IMG/VR virus record: IMGVR_UViG_3300042351_000420
Coordinates: 1-23,566 of that record
From: a virus
Direction: 5' to 3' (one strand)
DNA: 23,566 nucleotides
The position numbers and the translations under genes were made by a program. The notes below the pieces were generated by a model. The model did not search any database, had not been told where the DNA came from, and worked only from the letters and a program-made list of their open reading frames with translations. This document shows positions 14,404-21,188 of this stretch, piece after piece; position 1 is the first letter of the stretch; every line of letters starts with the position of its first letter.

Positions 14404-17157
14404 TTATTTTGCTAAACCGTATGATGCTCTATTTGAATTTAATAATGTTTTATTTACTTTAATACCATCCAAATTAATTGTTTTACCAGTTTCTGTACTT
14501 GTTAATATAGCTTGTAATAATGCGTTTGTAGTAGCTTGTTGTGCAATTTGTTCGTTTGCTATTTTATTTCCAAATTCAAATTCTTTTTGATGGATTATTC
14601 CTCTAATACCCGCCTCAGATTGGGTTTTACTATCTACCGTAAGTTGATTTTTACTTATTGTACTTGCAGTATCTGTTATTGCTTTTGTACTAGTATCTTG
14701 TATTCCTTTAAATCCATCATTTGTTAAACTTCCTCCTCCTCCTGTACCAGCTGCTTTTTTAAGTTCAGCTGCTTTTTGTCTTTGTACTTCTGCTAACGCA
14801 TCTTTTGTAGATGCTATATTATTTTCTTTAGCTTGTAATTTATCTTTTTTACCTTGCCAATCTGCATCACCTGTGGCTGAACCTACAAACATTCTATAAA
14901 AAGGAAGATTTCTTTCTGCCCAAGTACCAACCCCTTCCATTTTATTTTTTTCTTGAATTGCAAGTGATTTTTTTAAATCTGCTTCCTTTTTAGCTAATTC
15001 ATCTGCTTTCTTTTTAGCTAATACTTGAGTTCCACCAAAGAAATCTTCTGCATTTAATTGTCCTCCTTTAGCTGCTGCTTTTCCTGCTGCATCTCTATAA
15101 TCTAATATTCTTTTATCACTACCACTAACATAACCCGCTGCAACTAATTTTGCTAAATCAGATTGAGATTTTCCAAATGAAGCAGTTGCATCTTGCATTT
15201 GTTGTGCAGTTGCTTTGGCAGGTAATAACGTTTTAAATTCACCTGTAAAATTTCCAAATAGATTTGCCATATTACTGGCAGCAGTAGTAGCTCTCATTTC
15301 TTGAACTGCTCTATCTATGTCTTGGTCATTTTCTAATTTGGCAGTTTTTATTCTCCATTTGGCTTCTAACGCAATTCCATCCAATCTTTGCAATTGTTCA
15401 ATAGCCAACATATCCAACCTTTTATCCTGTTCAAACTTTAACATTTTAGCTCGCATATCTTGCTCCATAGCAAGTTTTGTAGCTTCGTTTGAAATATCTT
15501 GTCTTAATGCACCATTTGCTATTGCCGCTCCCGTTTTTGCTGCGTTTTCTGCTTCTAATTGTCCTTTTGATTTGGTTTCTTTTCCGGACATCATATTCAT
15601 TAACTCACCAATATCCATACCAGTTGCTTGACTCAATTGTTGTTTAGCAAATGGATTCATTGCACCAATATCAATTCCACCTAACGCGGATTTCATTGCA
15701 CTTGCAGCTTCTGAAGTTTTACCACTCATTAAAAGAGCTCTTGTCTCAGAAAGGTCTACATTTTGACCTAACATAGCACCCAAACTCATTTCTGCTTGTA
15801 TGCTATCTTTATAATTTAATACCATTGCATCAGATGCTTTCATCATTGAAGTCATTGATGTATTCATGCTTTTTAACTGAACAATCTGTTTAGCATATTC
15901 CATTGAAGTGTAATTTGTATATTTAAATATTTCTTCTTGTGAATCTGCCATTTCTTTATGCAATTGAGCAGGAGACATATCGTTCATTTTTGCAAATGCA
16001 GCCACACCCGCTACCATATTTAATGCTTGGCGTGCAGTAGATTTATCCATTAATCTAAACGTTTTACTCATTGTTAAAACTTCATCCGAAGTTGCTCCAA
16101 ACATTGCACCCAATCCTGCGGCAGAGGTTGCCATTGAGACTTGATTTTTTAATGTAGTTCCTAATGTAACTCCTACGTTTTTAACTGCATCCATTACTGC
16201 TTCAGTTGATGAACCTATTGCTTGTAATGCTCTTTCAGAAATTCCTATAGATTTTCGCATATTACTCATATTAAGAGTAAATAACGTTTTGGTTCTTGCC
16301 GCATTTGCTTCAAACGTTTGAACCGCTTGTTGCTGCGAAAAATTCATCCAATCAGCTTCTTTATCTTTTCTAAAGTTATATTCGTCTGTAACTAAACTTT
16401 GTTGATAAGTTAATAAATCAGTTTCAGATTGTTTTTGTAAATCAAACATATCCCTTTCCATTGCCTGTCTTTGCAGTAATGGTTGAACAAAGTTCCAATT
16501 AGCTTTCTTTTGTCTACCTTCTTTGGTATCCAAATACAATCCTTTATCTCTTTTAAATGATGCAGAATTGGGGTCAGCTGACATTGCGGTTTTATTATCA
16601 AACATTACTGATAATGCCGTACCCGTCTCATAAAGTTTTCCTCTTACCTCTTCTATCGCATCGGCAAAGGCACTTACTGCTTGGTATGCTGCAATTATTT
16701 GACCTCCAAATTTTACCATCCCACCACCAAATTTTGCCAATGAACCAGTAACTGAACCAAATTTAGATGCTAATCCCATTCCAGACTTTAGAACATCTCC
16801 AGCTGGTCCTTTTTTATTTTTTACACCTGAGAATGATTTAAGAAATGCATCTGCACCTTTTTTACCAAGTATGTTACTCCAACCTTTCATGTTTTTTGCA
16901 CCAAACATATCGTTTAGGTCACTTTGTCCTTGGGCAAGTTTTTTCTCAGTTGGAGTTAATTTTTTCTTTTTTTCTTCCTTACCGGCGTTTTTAGCAGCTT
17001 GTTCTACGTTGTTTGCAGCAGATGCCATTTTATCTGCGGCATCTGCAAATTTATCCATAACAGGTCCTAATGCAGAACTAATTGAACGTGAGACAGCGGA
17101 TGCAATTCCTCTTTCAGTAGTTTGTGATTTTAGATTACTTGTTGATTTTTTGGCCAT
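14404..17157 (-). CDS. Tail tape measure protein (T4 gp29 position)
   Basis: This is the longest protein in the window (917 residues), Ala/Lys/Gln/Met-rich and largely helical. It has a Ser/Lys-rich N-terminus, an Ala-rich region (DKMASAANNVEQAAKNAGKE), a hydrophobic stretch near 130-165 (LAKFGGGMVKFGGQIIAAYQ), and heptad-like charged helices (MLKFEQDKRLDMLAIEQLQR; DQDIDRAVQEMRATTAAS). The position directly after the two-part assembly chaperone and before baseplate genes is that of tape measure genes. At about 1.5 angstrom per residue, the usual rule, it predicts a tail tube of about 135 nm, longer than that of T4 (gp29, 590 residues). Its ATG is preceded by TTCTGCGTAA and a late octamer. Confidence 0.88.
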   Translation of the reverse strand: MAKKSTSNLKSQTTERGIASAVSRSISSALGPVMDKFADAADKMASAANNVEQAAKNAGKEEKKKKLTPTEKKLAQGQSDLNDMFGAKNMKGWSNILGKKGADAFLKSFSGVKNKKGPAGDVLKSGMGLASKFGSVTGSLAKFGGGMVKFGGQIIAAYQAVSAFADAIEEVRGKLYETGTALSVMFDNKTAMSADPNSASFKRDKGLYLDTKEGRQKKANWNFVQPLLQRQAMERDMFDLQKQSETDLLTYQQSLVTDEYNFRKDKEADWMNFSQQQAVQTFEANAARTKTLFTLNMSNMRKSIGISERALQAIGSSTEAVMDAVKNVGVTLGTTLKNQVSMATSAAGLGAMFGATSDEVLTMSKTFRLMDKSTARQALNMVAGVAAFAKMNDMSPAQLHKEMADSQEEIFKYTNYTSMEYAKQIVQLKSMNTSMTSMMKASDAMVLNYKDSIQAEMSLGAMLGQNVDLSETRALLMSGKTSEAASAMKSALGGIDIGAMNPFAKQQLSQATGMDIGELMNMMSGKETKSKGQLEAENAAKTGAAIANGALRQDISNEATKLAMEQDMRAKMLKFEQDKRLDMLAIEQLQRLDGIALEAKWRIKTAKLENDQDIDRAVQEMRATTAASNMANLFGNFTGEFKTLLPAKATAQQMQDATASFGKSQSDLAKLVAAGYVSGSDKRILDYRDAAGKAAAKGGQLNAEDFFGGTQVLAKKKADELAKKEADLKKSLAIQEKNKMEGVGTWAERNLPFYRMFVGSATGDADWQGKKDKLQAKENNIASTKDALAEVQRQKAAELKKAAGTGGGGSLTNDGFKGIQDTSTKAITDTASTISKNQLTVDSKTQSEAGIRGIIHQKEFEFGNKIANEQIAQQATTNALLQAILTSTETGKTINLDGIKVNKTLLNSNRASYGLAK

Positions 17158-17176
17158 TTACGCAGAATTATTTATA

Positions 17177-17184
17177 ATAAATAT
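17177..17184 (-). promoter_or_regulatory. Late-type promoter octamer
   Basis: Coding-strand ATATTTAT (AATATTTATTAT) lies 19 bases before the tape measure ATG, between it and the stop of the frameshifted chaperone extension at 17197. Confidence 0.55.
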
Positions 17185-17196
17185 TAAATAAATAAA

Positions 17197-17421
17197 TTAC
17201 TTTCTTCTAGCTAATGAATTTCTATTTCCAGATGATTTATTAATAATATCTTCGTATGAATTTTTTTCCTGCTCTTTGGCATTTAATAATTCATTCCAAT
17301 AAAATTCTCTTAATTTGACGGGCATAAAATATAAGTCACTCCAATTAAACCCACCATTAGAATTATAGATAATAGTAAATATTTTTTTATGTAAAGCTAC
17401 AGAATAATTAATCGGCAGGGT
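17197..17421 (-). CDS. gp51-like extension of the tail assembly chaperone, reached by +1 (or -2) frameshift
   Basis: The frame is open from 17448 to a TAA at 17199-17197. After the putative shift site it encodes 74 residues, TLPINYSVALHKKIF..., including GGFNWSDLYFMPVKLREFYW, a pattern ('GG-F-x-W-x-D-x-x-x-M-P-x-x-L-R-x-F-Y') I associate with gp51-type proteins next to gp26 in T4-like phages. There is no ATG, GTG or TTG upstream of the conserved part. The only ATG is the M of MPVKLREF and would delete half the domain. The frame is +1 relative to the end of the 271-aa gene, which it overlaps. If joined at the Phe-Phe codons the fusion is 267 + 74 = 341 residues. In T4 the gene order is 26-51-27-28-29. 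Confidence 0.7.
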   Translation of the reverse strand, partial: TLPINYSVALHKKIFTIIYNSNGGFNWSDLYFMPVKLREFYWNELLNAKEQEKNSYEDIINKSSGNRNSLARRK

Positions 17422-18223
17422 AAAAAAAGTCTGCCGAAATCGGCACTTTCAACGCCTCCGTTTCGTTAGTAAAAGGTGATGTATATTCAAATGTAAAATC
17501 TACATCAGGTGTAATCGTTGCCATATATTTTCTTAATGCTCTTGCATCTTGTGCTTGAAATTGATTAATTACAAAATTACTAATATATCCAACTTCTCTA
17601 TTTCCATTTACTTCAATTATAACTCTTCTATATCTAGCAGTTACTTCATTTGATTGTTTTAAAGTTTTTTCAGCTGCTTCAATATCTTTTTGAATTGATA
17701 TTTCATCACCATGAGTAAGTAATTTAAATTTAATATCAGCACCAGATTTTGGTAATTTAAAACCATATTCGTTTTCTCTATTTAATTTAGATTCATCAAC
17801 TTCTTTAATTGATAATTTACCCATATCTACTGTAACTTCTACATTTTCATTTTCAGAAGGGTCTGTTACATTTACTTTGTATTCAGCACCATAAGCTAAT
17901 ACACGTGTTGCAACTAATATTGCATTTTTATCACCTATTAGTAAATCATTAATATTAATAGATGAATCCACAATAATTGATTCTAACAATTTATCTAAAA
18001 CAATTCCTTTACGAATGAGATTTGTAGAAGTTAAAATATCTTCTTCTTTTGCAGTTAATAATTTAACTGTAATCTCCCCTTTTGATAATGGATTTGATTC
18101 CGGATATACCAAACCTTTTGATGGTAATGAAATTACTTCAGTAGGAAATGGATAGGATTTTTGTTGTTGTGTAAACTGAGGTCCTAAACCTCGTGTAACT
18201 TGTTGTTCTAATTGTTCTTCCAT
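17408..18223 (-). CDS. Tail assembly chaperone / T4 gp26-like baseplate hub assembly protein
   Basis: The 271-residue protein has PTEVISLPSKGLVYPESNPL (27-46), then GEITVKLLTAKEEDILTSTN (49-68), LIRKGIVLDKLLESIIVD and IGDKNAILVATRVLAYGAEY (96-115). This is the pattern of the T4 gp26 'T4_baseplate' family ('LPSKGLxYPE... G-x-I-x-x-x-x-x-T-x-x-E-E-D-I-L... L-I-x-x-G'). A gene of this type just before the tape measure is the expected tail assembly chaperone. It ends ADFFYPAD at a TTT TTT TAC run, where the +1 frame opens into a gp51-like domain. A late-type motif with one mismatch and an upstream terminator suggest that it begins a new transcript. Confidence 0.8.
   Translation of the reverse strand: MEEQLEQQVTRGLGPQFTQQQKSYPFPTEVISLPSKGLVYPESNPLSKGEITVKLLTAKEEDILTSTNLIRKGIVLDKLLESIIVDSSININDLLIGDKNAILVATRVLAYGAEYKVNVTDPSENENVEVTVDMGKLSIKEVDESKLNRENEYGFKLPKSGADIKFKLLTHGDEISIQKDIEAAEKTLKQSNEVTARYRRVIIEVNGNREVGYISNFVINQFQAQDARALRKYMATITPDVDFTFEYTSPFTNETEALKVPISADFFYPAD
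17412..17444 (-). promoter_or_regulatory. Putative programmed frameshift site with flanking hairpins
   Basis: In the mRNA, GAC TTT TTT TAC contains a T7 run (plus-strand A7 at 17422-17428). A Phe tRNA on the second TTT can slip +1 or -2 with full pairing, entering the gp51-like frame. The run lies in a 12-base loop closed by a perfect 7-bp stem, TCGGCAG (17437-17431) with CTGCCGA (17418-17412). An alternative hairpin, GCCG-ATTT-CGGC (17444-17433), lies just 5' of the run. These GC-rich stems stand out in AT-rich DNA. Confidence 0.62.
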
Positions 18224-18242
18224 AATATAACTTGATGTGTTT

Positions 18243-18250
18243 ATTAATAT
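18243..18250 (-). promoter_or_regulatory. Late-type promoter octamer, one mismatch
   Basis: Coding-strand ATATTAAT differs by one base from ATATTTAT. It lies 19 bases before the chaperone ATG and directly after the terminator at 18264-18297, the position a new promoter would need. Confidence 0.4.
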
Positions 18251-18263
18251 ATATCACATTTTT

Positions 18264-18297
18264 AAAAAAATAAAGGGGAACATTTCTGCTCCCCTCT
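18264..18297 (-). terminator. Rho-independent terminator after the tail tube gene
   Basis: On the minus strand AGGGGA (18295-18290) pairs with TCCCCT (18279-18274), with two further C/A-G/T pairs across one mismatch and a four-base loop. A T-rich run, TTTATTTTTTT, follows (plus-strand A run at 18264-18270). It lies 24 bases after the tail tube stop at 18321 and before the chaperone promoter, so it can end the sheath and tube transcripts. Confidence 0.75.
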
Positions 18298-18320
18298 TAT
18301 TTCAATTACTTTATTTATTT

Positions 18321-18809
18321 TTAGTATTCTAATATTGCGTAATCATAAGTTAAAGTTAATTCGATTGAAACAGGGTCGTTTGATGCCCAATCCAATTCAC
18401 CAAAGTTTGCAGATGTAATAAATGCTCCTTTGATTGTCCATTGTTCAACTTTATCACCCACTGGTCCTAATAAAAAGAAAGTAACATCTTTTTTATAGAA
18501 TGATGAGTATCCATCTCTACCCGTTAATGATTCATGTGATTGACGAATCCACTCCATAACTTGCTGTGCTCCAGATGGAACGATTGGGTCATAAAGAGTG
18601 ATGTTCATATCATCCCAATTAGATTTTCCTTTTATCTTACGCTTTACGTTGATATGGTCTAATTCAACTATTTCTGAAGTAAATGTTGGTCTACTTGCAG
18701 TTTTAATGATGTATGATTCGATACCATTGATTTCCATAATGAATCTATTACCAAGCTTTGGTTCAAAATTCTTATAAAATATCTTGTCAAATTCTAATAT
18801 TTCTGGCAT
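18321..18809 (-). CDS. Tail tube protein, T4 gp19 family
   Basis: The 162-residue length equals that of T4 gp19 (163 residues). The protein starts MPEILEFDKIFYKNFEPKLG and contains NRFIMEINGIESYIIKTASRP (in part), VELDHINVKRKIKGKSNWDD and MNITLYDPI. It ends with TIKGAFITSANFGELDWASN and SIELTLTYDYAILEY. The order of 'F-x-M-x-I-x-G', 'W-x-x-M-x-I-T-L-Y-D-P' and 'D-P-x-x-I-x-L-T-L-x-Y-D-x-A' is characteristic of the gp19/Hcp-like tube family. It would stack as hexameric rings inside the sheath. It follows the sheath gene with a late octamer in the gap and is followed by a terminator. Confidence 0.93.
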   Translation of the reverse strand: MPEILEFDKIFYKNFEPKLGNRFIMEINGIESYIIKTASRPTFTSEIVELDHINVKRKIKGKSNWDDMNITLYDPIVPSGAQQVMEWIRQSHESLTGRDGYSSFYKKDVTFFLLGPVGDKVEQWTIKGAFITSANFGELDWASNDPVSIELTLTYDYAILEY

Positions 18810-18837
18810 TTTCTTTTTATTTAAATGTTATTCTCTA

Positions 18838-18845
18838 ATAAATAT
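18838..18845 (-). promoter_or_regulatory. Late-type promoter octamer
   Basis: Coding-strand ATATTTAT (CAATATTTATTAGAG) lies 28 bases before the tail tube ATG, between it and the sheath stop at 18858. An extra promoter here would allow more tube than sheath message. Confidence 0.56.
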
Positions 18846-18857
18846 TGTTTTTTAAAA

Positions 18858-21119
18858 TTATCCGTTAAACGCCGCGCCAGTTGGTAAGATGTTGAAATCA
18901 ATTTGAATGAATTCAGCTGTCTTAGTTGGTTGTAAGTAGATAGCTCCTTTCATAATGTTTCTATCAATTACATCTGGTGTGTTATTAGAATCATCCATTA
19001 TTACTCTAAACGCGTAAAGTCCTTGTCTTTGTTGGATTGATTCCAAATAAGGATTTACGATGTTTAAGAATCTATTTCTAGTTTCAGCAGTATTTTGTTC
19101 AAATACCAAATATCTAGAAGTAGATGCAATGTATTTTCTAACCGTTAATAATAATCTTCTTACGTTAATTCTATCCAATGCAGATGGTTTATCTTGTAAT
19201 GTTTTTTGTCCGAATACTACAATACCTTGTCCAGGGAACTGAACGATTGGGTTTACCTTTCCTTCATATAATGTATCCTTTTCAGATTGAGTTAATCTAT
19301 CCAACACTGCTACCGCTCCAATTAATCCACCTCTGTTTAAACCCGCTGGTGCGAACCATTCAGCTGCTACTCTATCGTTTGATGCAAATACACCAGGTAA
19401 TAATACCGATGGTGGAACTGTAATAAGTTTATTTGTGTTTACATCAATTGTTTTAATCCAAGGATAATAGAATGCCGCGTAGTTGGTATCAACTGCGTCT
19501 GCTTGCGTTACAGTTGCTGCTAAATTTGTAGTAGCATTACCCGCATCCGCAATAAAAAATGCATCACTTCTTTCTTCAACCATATCCAATATAGATGTGA
19601 ATACAGATGGGTGGTCTGCTCTATTTACACCAGGTGCTACAACCATATTAATATCGTATTCATCTTGATTAGATAAAGCCGCGATGTGTTTACCATATGC
19701 TTGAGTACCGGTTGATATTGATGTTGATAAATCAAATCCTTGTGTATTTCCTGCATTAATGTCAGAACCTTTGTTAATTACAGTTGCAGGACTTAAACCA
19801 TCAAATCCTTCTTGGAACGCTACAACAAACTGTGCGTATGAATTACCTACGGATAATGCTGCACCGTTCGTAATTGAATCATCTAAACCAAATGCAGTAT
19901 TTGCACCGGTTGTAGCTCCGTTAGGAATTGGTTTTAAATATATTTTATTATCATCTTTAATAATTGTACTATCTAAGTTTATGCCAGAATAGTAAATTGA
20001 ACTAGATGCTGCAGATGAACCAGTTGCGTAAGTTACAGTTGGAATTAATGCACTTACTAATGTTGATGCAGATATTGGTAATTTATATGCCTCATGTCCA
20101 AATGGAACTGCTTGAACAGGTGCTGCCGAATTTAAGTTTTTAATTCTAATATATTTTGAATTATTAACCCAATCACCATTTTCTGTTATTTTTCCAGATG
20201 ATGCAATTTGTCTGTATCTATCTCCTATTACTCTTGAAATATAATTAGGAGAGTTAGGGTCTAGATTTACATTTGCAAATGTTTCTAATACTACTTTTTT
20301 CTTATCAGTATCATTGAAATCTCTTACAACTACTGTAAATATACCATAATCAGTACCATTTACAGACCCCGCTGCTTTAATATTTGTAATACCAATTTTT
20401 ACTTTAGTATTTGCCGCATTTCCTGCTCCAATTGTTTCAAATTGGAATAAATTTGTTCTACTTCCTCCAATTGTTTGTGATTGAATATATGGAGTTACTG
20501 CTTCTTGTGCGTCAAATGCGAAGTCTTGGTCACCTAATGCTAAAACCGAAGATGATGCACTACCATCTAAAGTAACACCGTGGTTTTTAAAGAATCCATA
20601 TACATACGCACCTTTAGAACCAAATGGGGAATTACCAAATACAGATTCAATATCATTTGTACTTTCTGGGTTTAGTGAAATAGAACCACTATATCCTAAT
20701 TCAGAACCACTAATAGTTAAATTTCCATTAAATGAATTAGATGCTTCGGAATTGGTAAATCCGATTGCGTCAGTATCAGTATTAAATAAAATACCTGCAA
20801 CTTTTGTACCAGTTGAACCTGATACTTGTATTAATAGAGGATTTTGTTCAGTATATCCACCGATTCCTCCAACTCTACAGATTGTAGCAACTCCTGATTC
20901 TCTTAAATATGATTGTACTGCTAAAGGTGTGTAGTATGTATCATCAACTGTTCCAAAAAGTTCTTGAAATTCTGATTGAGAATTTACAATTGTTGGAACT
21001 AAAGGTCCTTCTTTAAAAGGTCCGATGAAAGCTGCACCAATATCAGCTACACCTTGTTGTAAAAATGAAAGGTCGTTTTCTTTTGTAAAAACACCTGGTG
21101 ATACTATTTTGTCTGCCAT
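18858..21119 (-). CDS. Contractile tail sheath protein, T4 gp18 family
   Basis: The 753-residue protein (T4 gp18 has 659) starts MADKIVSPGVFTKENDLSF, the standard 'S-P-G-V-x-x-x-E-x-D' opening of sheath proteins. IGAAFIGPFKEGPLVPTIV follows and is also typical. A long variable, Ser/Thr/Gly-rich middle (about residues 90-430) holds the surface domains. The conserved C-terminal region (from about residue 560) has PPSVLLPGVFASNDRVAAEW, FAPAGLNRGGL, a Q-P-Q-like VNPIVQFPGQGIVVFGQKTL (in part), and RRLLLTVRKYIASTSRYLVF. It is the outer contractile cylinder of the tail. It has a late octamer 34 bases upstream and a start context of ACAAATGGC without Shine-Dalgarno. Confidence 0.95.
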   Translation of the reverse strand: MADKIVSPGVFTKENDLSFLQQGVADIGAAFIGPFKEGPLVPTIVNSQSEFQELFGTVDDTYYTPLAVQSYLRESGVATICRVGGIGGYTEQNPLLIQVSGSTGTKVAGILFNTDTDAIGFTNSEASNSFNGNLTISGSELGYSGSISLNPESTNDIESVFGNSPFGSKGAYVYGFFKNHGVTLDGSASSSVLALGDQDFAFDAQEAVTPYIQSQTIGGSRTNLFQFETIGAGNAANTKVKIGITNIKAAGSVNGTDYGIFTVVVRDFNDTDKKKVVLETFANVNLDPNSPNYISRVIGDRYRQIASSGKITENGDWVNNSKYIRIKNLNSAAPVQAVPFGHEAYKLPISASTLVSALIPTVTYATGSSAASSSIYYSGINLDSTIIKDDNKIYLKPIPNGATTGANTAFGLDDSITNGAALSVGNSYAQFVVAFQEGFDGLSPATVINKGSDINAGNTQGFDLSTSISTGTQAYGKHIAALSNQDEYDINMVVAPGVNRADHPSVFTSILDMVEERSDAFFIADAGNATTNLAATVTQADAVDTNYAAFYYPWIKTIDVNTNKLITVPPSVLLPGVFASNDRVAAEWFAPAGLNRGGLIGAVAVLDRLTQSEKDTLYEGKVNPIVQFPGQGIVVFGQKTLQDKPSALDRINVRRLLLTVRKYIASTSRYLVFEQNTAETRNRFLNIVNPYLESIQQRQGLYAFRVIMDDSNNTPDVIDRNIMKGAIYLQPTKTAEFIQIDFNILPTGAAFNG

Positions 21120-21153
21120 TTGTATTCTAATTTAAAAATTTTATTATCTTAAT

Positions 21154-21161
21154 ATAAATAT
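21154..21161 (-). promoter_or_regulatory. Late-type promoter octamer
   Basis: Coding-strand ATATTTAT (TTATATTTATATT) lies 34 bases before the sheath ATG, in the gap after the adhesin stop at 21189. This is the longest octamer-to-start distance in the set. Confidence 0.56.
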
Positions 21162-21188
21162 AAAAATTATTTTCAAAACAACAAAATC

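Noticed and set aside
16410-16601. Minus-strand 63-codon frame inside the tape measure gene
   Set aside because: Out-of-frame shadow of a long helical coding region with no supporting signal.
17433-17444. GCCG-ATTT-CGGC hairpin plus T7 read as a plain terminator of the chaperone gene
   Set aside because: The stem is only 4 bp, it lies before the stop codon, and the conserved coding downstream in the +1 frame is better explained by frameshifting; kept only as a secondary possibility.
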